From JAHRAW01 sp965262585 (GTDB taxonomy: Bacteria > Pseudomonadota > Gammaproteobacteria > Arenicellales > Poriferihabitantaceae), in assembly GCA_965262585.1 (NCBI GenBank), contig OZ253546.1, positions 806,001 through 870,000 on the forward strand: a stretch of DNA of 64,000 bases, written 5' to 3'. This document shows, in pieces, positions 50,899-59,792 of this stretch (positions are counted from its first letter, which is position 1; the number at the start of each line of letters is the position of its first letter). The notes beneath the pieces were generated by a model, which was not told where the DNA came from, did not search any database, and saw only the letters and a program-made list of their open reading frames with translations. A program made the position numbers and the translations under genes.

Positions 50899-52023
50899 GT
50901 GAGATTGGCGTTTGCGCTGTTCACCTATTTTCCCTATGGCGGATTAACCCGGGATTTGATTGCCATTGCGCGCGCCTGTCGGCGGCGGGGGCATCAAGTA
51001 CGCGTGTATGCAGGGGAATGCCGGGGCAACTTGGAGGACGATATGGATGTGCGGACGGTGTCGGTGGTGTCGCGCACCAACCACGGCAAAAATCGTGCGT
51101 TTGCCGCGCAGTTGAAAAACGCCTGCGCGGAATTTGCGCCGGATTTAACCGTCGGCTTCAACAAAATGCCGGGACTCGATGTCTATTACGCCGCCGATGG
51201 ATGCTTCGCACAAACAAGCCGTGAACGCGGTTGGTTATCCCGCATGACGCCGCGCTACCGCCATTACCTCGCCGCTGAAAAAACAGTCTTCGCGCGCCCG
51301 TCCGAGACACAAATTCTCATGCTCGCGAAAAATCAAACGGATCTCTATCAACACTTTTACCAAACCCCGCACTCGCGCATGTCGTTGCTACCGCCGGGCA
51401 TCGCACGCGACCGAGTCGCCGGTGATGACGCGGAAACCCGCCGCCGACTTTTTCGCGAGCAATGGCAATTGCATGATGAAGACAAAGTATTACTCGCGGT
51501 CGGTTCCGGGTTTCGCACCAAAGGCTTGGAGCGAACCATCGCCGCCCTTGCATCCCTGCCCGAATCCCTACGCTGCCAAACGCGCTTGCTGGTTGTCGGC
51601 GATGACAAAAGCGCGCGATATGAAAGAATCGCACGGCAACTTGGGGTTGGCAATCAGGTCAAGTTTGTCGGTGGCCGCGACGATGTACCGGAGTTTTTGC
51701 TCGGCGCGGATCTGCTGGTGCATCCGGCGCGTCGGGAGAACACCGGAACCGTATTGCTCGAGGCCATGGTCGCCGGCCTGCCGGTGATTACCACCGATGT
51801 TTGTGGTTACGCGCACTATGTCAGCGAGCACGACATGGGCGAAGTGCTTGCCGCACCGTTCTCACAGCGATTGCTCACCGAGGGAGTGCAACGGCTTCTC
51901 GGCACGGCGCAAAATCCCTGGCGTGCACGCGGTCGTGAGTTTGCCGGGAAGGCTGATATTTACGACTTGCCGTTGCATGCATGCCGTACTCTGGAAGCGA
52001 TCTTTGCGCGCACGGCGACATGA
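50899..52023 (+). CDS. waaG: LPS core glucosyltransferase WaaG-like (GT4)
   Basis: 374 residues from GTG 50899, with AAGGAG eight bases before it. GT-B glycosyltransferase: N-terminal FTYFPYGGLTRDLIAIARAC and C-terminal donor motif HPARRENTGTVLLEAMVAGL. NKMPGLDVYYAADGCF is characteristic of WaaG, which adds the first outer-core glucose to heptose. Its stop overlaps waaP as ATGA. Confidence 0.92.
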   Translation: MRLAFALFTYFPYGGLTRDLIAIARACRRRGHQVRVYAGECRGNLEDDMDVRTVSVVSRTNHGKNRAFAAQLKNACAEFAPDLTVGFNKMPGLDVYYAADGCFAQTSRERGWLSRMTPRYRHYLAAEKTVFARPSETQILMLAKNQTDLYQHFYQTPHSRMSLLPPGIARDRVAGDDAETRRRLFREQWQLHDEDKVLLAVGSGFRTKGLERTIAALASLPESLRCQTRLLVVGDDKSARYERIARQLGVGNQVKFVGGRDDVPEFLLGADLLVHPARRENTGTVLLEAMVAGLPVITTDVCGYAHYVSEHDMGEVLAAPFSQRLLTEGVQRLLGTAQNPWRARGREFAGKADIYDLPLHACRTLEAIFARTAT

Positions 52024-52832
52024 TCCTGCACCTTGAAAAAGAAATCGCCGATGCGTGGGCTGGAGACGACCCGTTCGTCCGTGCGCAACAGCAGCAAGGC
52101 GAAGTTTTTCGTGAAAAAGAAGGTCGGCGCACGCTGCGCTTTTCGCTGGGCGAAAAACACTATTTCTTGAAACTGCACCAGGGTGTCGGCTGGGGAGAAA
52201 TTTTCAAGAACCTGCTGCAGTTGCGACTGCCGGTGATTGGCGCGAGCAACGAATGGCTGGCTATCAAAAAACTGCATCAGTTGGGCGTGCATACCATGAC
52301 GATGGTCGGCTACGGTCGCCGTGGATTCAATCCGGCCAAGCGGCTTTCCTTTCTGATTACGAACGAATTAGCCAACACCGCAAGCCTCGCAGAACTGTGC
52401 GCAACTTGGCAACGCAATCCGCCCGGGTTTGCATTAAAACAAGCACTGATTAGACAGGTCGCCGAGATCGCGCGAATCATGCATGAAAACGGCGTCAACC
52501 ACCGCGACTTTTATTTATGTCATTTTCTCGCCGACCTTTCCGCCGACATTTCTTGTGACAACCTGAGATTGTATGTGATTGATCTGCACCGCGCGCAAAT
52601 ACGCGGCAAAACCCCCTTGCGATGGATCGTCAAAGACCTTGGCGGTCTATATTTTTCGGCGCTGGACATGGGTCTGACTTCCCGCGATGTGTTGCGGTTT
52701 ATGCGCATCTACCGCCGCAAGAATACCCGGCAACTGATGAATGAACGACCTTTTTGGTCGCAGGTGACGCGCCGGGCAAGGCACAATTATCGGCGTTTTT
52801 TTGGCCGTGAGGCTGCGTTACCGATGGAGTGA
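52020..52832 (+). CDS. waaP: LPS core heptose kinase WaaP
   Basis: 270 residues from ATG 52020. The kinase catalytic loop is NHRDFYLCHFL and the metal aspartate is in LYVIDLHRAQ; FLKLHQGVGWGEI carries the ATP-binding lysine. WaaP phosphorylates heptose I of the inner core, important for outer-membrane stability. It is translationally coupled to waaG. Confidence 0.93.
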   Translation: MILHLEKEIADAWAGDDPFVRAQQQQGEVFREKEGRRTLRFSLGEKHYFLKLHQGVGWGEIFKNLLQLRLPVIGASNEWLAIKKLHQLGVHTMTMVGYGRRGFNPAKRLSFLITNELANTASLAELCATWQRNPPGFALKQALIRQVAEIARIMHENGVNHRDFYLCHFLADLSADISCDNLRLYVIDLHRAQIRGKTPLRWIVKDLGGLYFSALDMGLTSRDVLRFMRIYRRKNTRQLMNERPFWSQVTRRARHNYRRFFGREAALPME

Positions 52833-52841
52833 ATCGGTTTT

Positions 52842-54278
52842 CTACATCCGGTTGAAAATTTTAGAAAACTGCTGTAACTGTTCCGGTTTGTCTTGCCAGT
52901 TTTTCAGAAAGCGGCGACGATCTTTTTGAAAAAGGGTGTTCATCTTATTCTTTGAAGAACATTCTTTTAGCGCGTCAAGATCAATCAGTACTATATCCTC
53001 ATCGCCCACCAGAAAATTAGATGCCTTGAAATCGCCGTGATAAAGCCGCGCCAGCCGCATGCCATCAAACAATGCCTTAAAGCGCGCCAGTTCCGATTCG
53101 GTCGGCGGTTGAAATTTATACTTCTTCTCCGCCGAAGGAAATTCACTAAACGCGCAAACATAATAACCGCCCAAGCGCAACGGCCCCCATCGTTTTTCTA
53201 CGCAGGCGAGCGGTTCGGGGGTCGCCATCCCGCTGATTTTCAGCAGGTGGGCGTTGCGCCAGTTTATGCAACCTCGAGTCGGGCTCAAGCAACGCCGCAA
53301 CCAATGGCCGACATGCCTGAAATTGTTGCGCTTGATCACCACCGACCGGCCGTCCATCTGCACGCGCACAACCGTGGCCGAACTGCCATCCTTCAGCCGT
53401 TCCCCTTGTTCAACCCATGCATCCGGGTTTTGCAAAAAAGAAAGCAGATCCGCATTCGCAGATGCGCGTTTCCATGCGGCCATCCGATGCCAGTTGCTAT
53501 GCGTGGAAAATTCGCTGGACTCGCGAAAACATTTTTTCAGATAGCGGGATTTTCGCCGCCGCCAGGCTCGCTGAACGGCTTTTTCAAGCGCGTGATCGGT
53601 GGCCGCCTCGGCATAGAATTGCGCGAGAAAATCCGTTATCGTTTCACGCCACACCGGCGTGAACTGAGCGAGAAACAACGCCAGATTATCGCGCTGCCAT
53701 TTGCCATACCGGGCGCACCGCCGACTCGTTACCGAAGCGGCATCAACCACATACATCAACCCGCCCGCCAGCAAAAAATTATCCAGATGAAGGTCGGTGT
53801 GGTAGCAGCCCTTGCGATGCAACAAAGCGACCAATTCCAAAGCCTCCGCCGCAACTGACAAGCGGCGATCGGTTTGCGTACGCCACACCTCGCCGAGGGG
53901 TTGGGCGTGTTGCAAAAACTCAAACACCAACACCTGGCTTTGGCCGCCATCGCGGGCCGTGAACAGCAAGTCGGGGGTGAGCACGCCGGCGGCTTTGAGA
54001 ATCTCATGGCCGGCCAATTCCCGGCGCACGGTGCGCCGCCCGAACGGCGTATCCGGCAGCAGTTTGACCAGCACCGTTCGTTCCTGCCAGTGCGCCTTCA
54101 TAACCGCACGCTTGCCCGGCAACAACCGCAACATTTGTATGCACTCAATAGTTTCGCCGCCAACGCGCAATTCGCCCGGCAACGTAAATTCGCGCTCGCC
54201 CCGCCGCAACCGTTCGGGCATGGAAGATCCGTTAACTTGAGTAACCAATGGCTTTATGTGGCAGTCTATGCGCGCCAT
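52842..54278 (-). CDS. Two-kinase-domain LPS-core protein
   Basis: 478 residues. Two kinase-like lobes are joined: the first has YHTDLHLDNFLL (His160 onward) and the second LYHGDFKASNFLV (His414), each followed by a metal-binding D (VVDAAS, LIDLDAL). ATP-site lysines are likely in VLVKLLPD and VVIKRNN. It resembles separate WapP/WapQ-type kinases of Pseudomonas core clusters fused in one chain. It is convergent with waaP and directly follows the ATP-grasp gene with no gap. A later ATG at codon 20 is possible. Confidence 0.8.
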   Translation of the reverse strand: MARIDCHIKPLVTQVNGSSMPERLRRGEREFTLPGELRVGGETIECIQMLRLLPGKRAVMKAHWQERTVLVKLLPDTPFGRRTVRRELAGHEILKAAGVLTPDLLFTARDGGQSQVLVFEFLQHAQPLGEVWRTQTDRRLSVAAEALELVALLHRKGCYHTDLHLDNFLLAGGLMYVVDAASVTSRRCARYGKWQRDNLALFLAQFTPVWRETITDFLAQFYAEAATDHALEKAVQRAWRRRKSRYLKKCFRESSEFSTHSNWHRMAAWKRASANADLLSFLQNPDAWVEQGERLKDGSSATVVRVQMDGRSVVIKRNNFRHVGHWLRRCLSPTRGCINWRNAHLLKISGMATPEPLACVEKRWGPLRLGGYYVCAFSEFPSAEKKYKFQPPTESELARFKALFDGMRLARLYHGDFKASNFLVGDEDIVLIDLDALKECSSKNKMNTLFQKDRRRFLKNWQDKPEQLQQFSKIFNRM

Positions 54279-55205
54279 TTATTTGACGGCTTGCGAATCT
54301 TTACTTTCAATGGGCAACTTCAAGAGGTTGCCGAACTCCATTTCCCAGTGTGGCGGTGAAAACGTTCCATATCCGCTTTCCGGGTTAAAGCTTAGTTCAC
54401 CAAAAACAGTGACTCCCTCAAAATCATACAAGTCAACGCGCACAAACAGGAATTCGCTGGAAAGTGCGGTGGCAATCTCAAGCATATCTTTCAGGCAGGC
54501 GGGTGGATGAAGTTCCCTTTCGCAATGGGGATACACCCGTACATGGTCGGTCTTATTCCAATTTTCGTCGTAGAACGCATCTTTACAATCCGTACTCCTG
54601 TCGACTATCGCCTGTATAAAGCGGGGTTCCCCATGGAAACAGTGAAACTTGTAATCGGCGAGTGAACTGCTTTCAGTTTCCATATACTTTTCACATATTA
54701 TGCGCGGCTTTATATCTTTGTAACACCATTCTCGCCTGCGTAGGTACTGGCTTTTTCCCATCCATTTTTTCAGCCGCTTGCGGGCCTGATCTATAGTGGC
54801 GCCGGGTTTTTTCTTGATAATGACGTCGTTATTTTTGAGGATTACGTACCATCCGCTGCCATCTGTTACTTTAAGAATGCAGGGTTTGGGAAGCGCGTCA
54901 AAATCAATTTCATCGGCGTTTTCAAACACGCCATACAATTCATTCAGAACGTGCGCGCCGACTTTTTCCTCAACAAATTCCCGCACCGCGTACTTGTCCG
55001 AACACCTCGGCATCAATGGGTTTCGGTCGTATAATTTTAGCCAGTTCGATTTCTCGTTGAAGGTTTTGGGCTGTTCAAGATTTAACGCCCGCCCGGTGTA
55101 TTTCTTGAATTGCGCCTTGATGGCGGTTTCATCCGGCACCAATGCCCATAATTTTTTCGGCAAATGCAGCACAATCCAATATTTCAGATCCGTAAAAGTC
55201 ATCAT
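54279..55205 (-). CDS. TupA-like ATP-grasp protein, polysaccharide-related
   Basis: 308 residues from ATG 55205; ATG 55202 also fits the AGAGGG site. It matches the ATP-grasp group found in surface-polysaccharide clusters: FNEKSNWLKLYDRNPLMP, CSDKYAVREFVEEKVG, KPCILKVTDGSGWYVI, CEKYMETE and the late FGELSFNPESGYG. It probably ligates or modifies a glycan with ATP. Despite the family label it is unrelated to the tungstate gene tupA. Its stop abuts the next start. Confidence 0.82.
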   Translation of the reverse strand: MMTFTDLKYWIVLHLPKKLWALVPDETAIKAQFKKYTGRALNLEQPKTFNEKSNWLKLYDRNPLMPRCSDKYAVREFVEEKVGAHVLNELYGVFENADEIDFDALPKPCILKVTDGSGWYVILKNNDVIIKKKPGATIDQARKRLKKWMGKSQYLRRREWCYKDIKPRIICEKYMETESSSLADYKFHCFHGEPRFIQAIVDRSTDCKDAFYDENWNKTDHVRVYPHCERELHPPACLKDMLEIATALSSEFLFVRVDLYDFEGVTVFGELSFNPESGYGTFSPPHWEMEFGNLLKLPIESKDSQAVK

Positions 55206-55249
55206 TACGCCCTCTTCGGTTTTTTTAAATACAAAAATAACAAAAAAAC

Positions 55250-56290
55250 TTACGCAGAAACATGCGACCGCGCCCGTTTGATCATGCGCTTGACTTGGGT
55301 ATTCGAATTTATTTCATCCAGTTCAATGTTTGGATGGTGGTGGGCGAACACTCGAAATATCTCGTCGGCGAATGCTTGCCCGATGCTTTCCACCCCGGAA
55401 AAATTCAATAGTACCGTATCAAAGCGATCAATCCGCGTCAGCAATCGTTTCGCTTGAGAACGCGATACGAGTTTGTCATCGCCGTATTGCGCGAGTTGCA
55501 CCGGGATGTTTGTTTTGGTAAATCCATAATCATCGCCCGATGCAAACTGGTCGAAAATTTCCCGTGTTGTGTGCGCAACAGTATGGTTTAATTTCATACT
55601 TACAAACGTGCCAGTTCCCGGTTTTTTGATTTCAAGTATCCAGTCTTCTTCTGCGCCATATTCATGCGAAAAATATACATCACCCGACATAATAGCGAAC
55701 CTGTCGAACATCCGCGAGGTGAAAAATATGCCTTCGCCGGAATGATCTTCCGGGTCCGTTGTGAATTTTCCTTTCGACAACTCCAGGGGCGCGTGGCGTT
55801 CATCTAGCAATCCGAGTTCCGCCTGGATTTTCTTGAATATGCCGACCCCGTTATCCATTATCCTAACCTTCGCCACCGCGGCGTTTTCTTCAAACCACAC
55901 GACAACTTCATCGCCGCCAGAATGATCAATGACGTTATTAAACATTTCAGTGAAACCATAATGCCAGATATTCAGCGCATTGTCGGGCAACTGCCCAACA
56001 AGCGGCTTGATGTCGCCGGCCCACGCCGCGCCTTCCGTCAGCGAAGCATTTATTGGATATATTTTTTGCCACTTGCGCAGAACGCGAAGCCAATACCGCT
56101 TGTTGCGAGTCACGCCCGTGGAATCAAGCACTTTATCCTTAACCAGTCGTTGCAGATGTCCATTGGCGGCCTGGCGGGAGATTTCAAAACGCCGGACGAC
56201 CTGCTGCACAATATCGCCCGGGTACTCCTCAATATGTGAGACGATGAATCGGCGAATTTCCTCGCTTTTGCCGGGAGTATTAGCCATCAT
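55250..56290 (-). CDS. Regulator with HTH, GHKL ATPase and STAS-like (DUF4325) domains
   Basis: 346 residues from ATG 56290; ATG 56287 and a TTG at 56338 are alternatives. Residues 10-65 look like a winged helix (FEISRQAANGHLQRLV). A histidine-kinase-type ATPase fold follows with the N-box EMFNNVIDHSGG, MDNGVGIF and SGEGIFFTSRMFDR, but no His phosphorylation domain. The C-terminus is a DUF4325 STAS-like domain (VLLNFSGVESIGQAFADEIF). This order is known in uncharacterised regulators. Six phased repeats lie just upstream. It starts the next gene pair after fdhD and may bind those repeats. Confidence 0.85.
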   Translation of the reverse strand: MMANTPGKSEEIRRFIVSHIEEYPGDIVQQVVRRFEISRQAANGHLQRLVKDKVLDSTGVTRNKRYWLRVLRKWQKIYPINASLTEGAAWAGDIKPLVGQLPDNALNIWHYGFTEMFNNVIDHSGGDEVVVWFEENAAVAKVRIMDNGVGIFKKIQAELGLLDERHAPLELSKGKFTTDPEDHSGEGIFFTSRMFDRFAIMSGDVYFSHEYGAEEDWILEIKKPGTGTFVSMKLNHTVAHTTREIFDQFASGDDYGFTKTNIPVQLAQYGDDKLVSRSQAKRLLTRIDRFDTVLLNFSGVESIGQAFADEIFRVFAHHHPNIELDEINSNTQVKRMIKRARSHVSA

Positions 56291-56310
56291 AATTTCGCGG
56301 GTTGGGAGTT

Positions 56311-56426
56311 TGTCAAGTTTTACGCGGTGTATTGTCAAGCATCGCGCTCCCTATTGTCAAGCATCGCGCTTCCTATTGTCAAGCATCACGCTCCCTATTG
56401 TCAAGTACGGTGCTCTCTATTGTCAA
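56311..56426. repeat. Six direct repeats with exact 22-bp period (iteron-like)
   Basis: The word TGTCAA begins at 56311, 56333, 56355, 56377, 56399 and 56421, each 22 bases apart. The middle copies share TATTGTCAAGCATC-type sequence; the outer ones are more degenerate. On the minus strand each reads TTGACA, a -35-like word, but no matching -10 follows. Spacing of two helix turns places all copies on one face of the DNA, as expected for cooperative protein binding. They lie between fdhD and the start of the HTH-ATPase-STAS gene. Confidence 0.8.
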
Positions 56427-56486
56427 CCTCCTGTGCCGGCCACCGCTTCCTGTTGGGACCGAAATGACGGCCAATCGCCGGGGAAA

Positions 56487-57401
56487 TTACGCGCTTTGTG
56501 CGCCGCTGTTTCGCTTCGGTGGCGGCTGGTCGAACACCAGATTTTTGGCGTTGAGAGCGACGAAGTGCCGACTTTTGGCGCGCGCGATGAGAAGCACGCC
56601 GAGTTCTTCGGCGAGTTCAAAACCCATATGGGTAGCACCGTTGCGCGACACCAATACCGGGATGCCCATGAGCGCCGCTTTCATGACGATTTCCGAAGTG
56701 AGGCGGCCGGTGGTGTAGAAAATTTTGTCGTGGCCGTCCATTTCGCGCAGCCACATTTCGCCGGCGATGGTATCCATGGCGTTGTGCCTGCCGACATCTT
56801 CGATGAACATCAGCACCTCACCACCGCAACACAATCCGCAGCCGTGCACCGAGCCCGCAGTGCGATAGGCTTTGTTGTGCCGCGCCACTTGCGCGAGGAC
56901 GTTGTAAATGTCGGACTGTTTGATTTGCCGATCCGGCAGGCGGTGCTCATAAAGTTTATCGAGCGTGCAACTAAGCACGGTTCCCTGACCACAGCCGGTG
57001 GTGACCGTGCGCTTGATCGAGTCAAGATGCGGCACGCCGCCGCCATCCACGGTAGTAACTTCCGCCAACTCGCGATCCCAATCCACCCGAATCGATTTAA
57101 TCTCGCCGGGACGCTCAAACAGCGTCTGGTTGCGCAGATAACCAAGCACCAATTTTTCCGGATGCGTACCAAGCGTCATCAAAGTCACAAGTTCCTGACC
57201 ATCCACCTTAATAGTCAACGGCAATTCGCCAACTATGTTGATAGTCTGCAAATCACCAAACTGATCATGAGCCCGCACCCGATGAATCGCCTCCAACCCA
57301 GAATCACTCATCTCCGGCCCCGGCTGCCGCGCATCGCCACCACGAATGCCAGCATCGACCGAACCGGAGTTGCTTGAAAGCGCGTGCAAGGGTTGTTTCA
57401 T
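56487..57401 (-). CDS. fdhD: Formate dehydrogenase accessory sulfurtransferase FdhD
   Basis: 304 residues. FdhD passes sulfur to the Mo cofactor of formate dehydrogenases. Family motifs include VTTGCGQGTVLS, GCGLCCGGEV, EDVGRHNAMD, GRLTSEIVMKAALMGIPVLV and FELAEELGVLLIARAK. The conserved CxxC varies in this group. No formate dehydrogenase lies in the window, so its target is elsewhere. MobA and TupABC here fit the same metal pathway. Confidence 0.92.
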   Translation of the reverse strand: MKQPLHALSSNSGSVDAGIRGGDARQPGPEMSDSGLEAIHRVRAHDQFGDLQTINIVGELPLTIKVDGQELVTLMTLGTHPEKLVLGYLRNQTLFERPGEIKSIRVDWDRELAEVTTVDGGGVPHLDSIKRTVTTGCGQGTVLSCTLDKLYEHRLPDRQIKQSDIYNVLAQVARHNKAYRTAGSVHGCGLCCGGEVLMFIEDVGRHNAMDTIAGEMWLREMDGHDKIFYTTGRLTSEIVMKAALMGIPVLVSRNGATHMGFELAEELGVLLIARAKSRHFVALNAKNLVFDQPPPKRNSGAQSA

Positions 57402-57768
57402 ATGTGAACGGAATTTCCCGCTTTACGGTAGTGATGAAGTTTGTTTGCAAAATGATATGCGGCTATTTTACACCCTGCGATGCGATCATACCTACGGGAT
57501 TCTCGCTTGCCGGATTCCCCGTAGCGTGGTTGCGGAACCCGGCAGCCCATTGTCGGGGCGACCTTCCTATCGCGCCCGTCCAAGCGTTCTACGCAAGATT
57601 GATGTGTGGGAAATCGCTCAATAATCTGTATAATGTTGGTTGCGTTCCACCTTTTGGATGTTCATTGATGCGCTACACTTGGAAACTTTCACATATCATG
57701 CCCCTTCGCTTGAACCGCAACCCCGCTTGTATTCCAAGCATCGCCGCTTTGGGAGTAGCGCGTAACCG
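57402..57768. promoter_or_regulatory. Divergent intergenic region fdhD / adenylate cyclase, with one promoter box
   Basis: This 367-base gap contains no convincing gene. A perfect TATAAT (57629-57634) preceded directly by TG could drive the cyclase gene, leaving a leader of about 130 bases; no -35 is at normal spacing. CCTACGGGATTC (57491) and a later CCCCGTAG-like word form a possible hairpin; I could not match it to a known riboswitch. Confidence 0.4.
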
Positions 57769-59175
57769 ATGACCTCGTTGCCGCCCGTAGGTCAGCCCGT
57801 GTGGTGGCGGCGGAAACTGTCGGAATTCCTCTCCTCGCGGCACACTTGGCTCTCCAGCGGTCAGGAATACGGCGCGTTGCCTTCGACTATTCGCGCCACT
57901 ATCAAGCGTCAACAGGACGGCAGCGAGCGGCTGATTGGCTGGATTCAGTTGGCCATCATCACTTCCTTTGCGGTGCTGTACGCCGCCGCCCCGAAGACCG
58001 CGCCCACCGGCGCCGAATTCGAGCCGGTACCGGTGTTCCTCGGCGCGTATTTTATTTTCACCTGCTTGCGCTTGTGGATGGCGTACAAAACCAGCCTGCC
58101 CTTCTGGTTTCTGGTGATGTCGATTCTGATGGACATGGCGCTGTTGCTCGGTTTGATCTGGTCCTTTCACCTCCAGTATATGCAGCCGCCGTCGTTTTAT
58201 CTCAAAGCGCCGACTCTGCTTTACATTTTTATTTTCATCGCCTTGCGCGCGCTGCGATTTGAGCCCGGATACGTGCTGCTTTCCGGCATCATCGGCGCCG
58301 GTGGCTGGCTGATGTTAGTGGCCTACGCCATCGCCGGCGAGGCCGGGGATTCGGTGGTCACCCGCAATTACGTCGAATACCTCACCTCCAACAGCGTGCT
58401 GCTGGGCGGAGAAGTGGACAAGATCATGTCCATCATGGTGGTGACCATCGTGCTCACTTTGGCCATCGCACGGGCCCGCAAACTGCTGATTCAGGCCATC
58501 GTCGAGAGCAGCACCGCCAAGAGCCTGTCGCACTTCGTCCCCGAAGAAATCGCCGACCGCATCGCCACCACCGAAGGGCCGTTGATTGACGCGCAGACCG
58601 AAACCCGGGAAGCGAGCATTTTGTTCGCCGACCTAGTTTCATTCACCAGCATGTCGGAACGCCTGACGCCCAACGCACTGATCGCCACGCTGAACGAATA
58701 TTTTGCGATGATTTCCGAGCCTGTCGAGCGCAACGAAGGCGCCATCATCCTGTTCGTGGGCGATGCCGTACTGGCGACTTACAACCTTCCCTCCGGCAAC
58801 CTCGACCACGCCACCAGCGCCGTGGCGACCGCCCTGGAAATCCAACAGCGCCTGGAAAATCATGAGTTCTCCACCGGGGTAAAATTAAAAGCAAGAATCG
58901 GCATCAACACCGGCACCATAGTCGGCGGATTCGCCGGCACACCGGACCGGCTGAGCTACACCGTATACGGCGATGACGTAAACATTGCGGCGCGCCTGGA
59001 ACAACTAAACAAAGACCGCAACACCTCCATCCTGATCTCCGAACGCACCATGGAACTAAGCGACCACCAACGTTTTCACTACGAATCAAAAGGCAGCGAA
59101 GTGCTGCGCGGTAGGCAGACTTCGATCAATGTTTTCACACCGAGCCTGATCGAAAACCCGGAAAACGAAAAGTAG
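57769..59175 (+). CDS. Class III adenylate/guanylate cyclase, membrane-bound
   Basis: 468 residues. Six transmembrane helices occupy about 55-245. The cyclase domain has metal aspartates Asp288 (FADLVSFT) and Asp332 (VGDAVLA), 44 apart as usual, and GDDVNIAARLE. The preceding linker SHFVPEEIADRI is typical. It should make cAMP, or cGMP, in the cytoplasm. The next gene starts 20 bases downstream. Confidence 0.9.
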   Translation: MTSLPPVGQPVWWRRKLSEFLSSRHTWLSSGQEYGALPSTIRATIKRQQDGSERLIGWIQLAIITSFAVLYAAAPKTAPTGAEFEPVPVFLGAYFIFTCLRLWMAYKTSLPFWFLVMSILMDMALLLGLIWSFHLQYMQPPSFYLKAPTLLYIFIFIALRALRFEPGYVLLSGIIGAGGWLMLVAYAIAGEAGDSVVTRNYVEYLTSNSVLLGGEVDKIMSIMVVTIVLTLAIARARKLLIQAIVESSTAKSLSHFVPEEIADRIATTEGPLIDAQTETREASILFADLVSFTSMSERLTPNALIATLNEYFAMISEPVERNEGAIILFVGDAVLATYNLPSGNLDHATSAVATALEIQQRLENHEFSTGVKLKARIGINTGTIVGGFAGTPDRLSYTVYGDDVNIAARLEQLNKDRNTSILISERTMELSDHQRFHYESKGSEVLRGRQTSINVFTPSLIENPENEK

Positions 59176-59195
59176 CGGAGCGCCGCGACAAACTT

Positions 59196-59792
59196 GTGAG
59201 CGCGGATGAGATAATATTTTTTGCTTTGTTTTCGGCACCGCTTTTCTGGAGCCCCGGACCGGTGAACATTATGCTGGCGGGGCTCGGCGCAAACCACGGC
59301 ATCGTCAGAAATCTCCCCGTCCTGCTCGGGGTCACCTCCGCCGTGGTATCGGCTTCAATTGCCGGTCTGCTCGGCTTTCAGGTCATCCTTGAAAGTCCGG
59401 TCATACACCGATGGATTGGCATCGCCGGGGCGGCGTATATCATGTATTTAGCAGTCAAGTTGTACCGCCTGAAACCTGTAAAAGCGCAGAGCGACGCGGT
59501 GTCGCACGGTTTTACCGATGGCTTTCTGGCAACCTTGTTGAACCCGAAATTTTATGTGATGATGACTTCGGTGTTCGCGCAGTTTCTGTCGCCGGAAAAA
59601 AACAATTTGATGGCCGTCTGCGTTGCGTTTTGTTTGTTTCTGTTCTGCGCCAACTGCGGCTGGCTCTGCCTCGGAAAAGTCCTCGCCGGCATCGGCAACA
59701 ACGACCGGCATCTGGTAATAATTAACAAAGCACTGGGCGCATCGTTGTTTGCGTTTGCGATTTATTTTTTATACAACGGCGTGACGACCTAA
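59196..59792 (+). CDS. LysE/RhtB-family exporter
   Basis: 198 residues from GTG 59196, no strong SD. Family features: SPGPVNIMLAGLGANHG near residue 19, GFTDGFLATLLNPKFYVMM and about six helices. It probably exports an amino acid or similar metabolite. It follows the cyclase by 20 bases and overlaps the convergent acyl-CoA dehydrogenase gene by four bases. Confidence 0.88.
   Translation: MSADEIIFFALFSAPLFWSPGPVNIMLAGLGANHGIVRNLPVLLGVTSAVVSASIAGLLGFQVILESPVIHRWIGIAGAAYIMYLAVKLYRLKPVKAQSDAVSHGFTDGFLATLLNPKFYVMMTSVFAQFLSPEKNNLMAVCVAFCLFLFCANCGWLCLGKVLAGIGNNDRHLVIINKALGASLFAFAIYFLYNGVTT

Noticed and set aside
57346..57624. Plus-strand frame overlapping the start of fdhD
   Set aside because: No ribosome binding site and no recognisable protein; it crosses the divergent promoter region.
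57402..57768. Molybdenum cofactor riboswitch upstream of fdhD
   Set aside because: A partial hairpin is present, but I could not trace the multi-stem layout needed to claim one.
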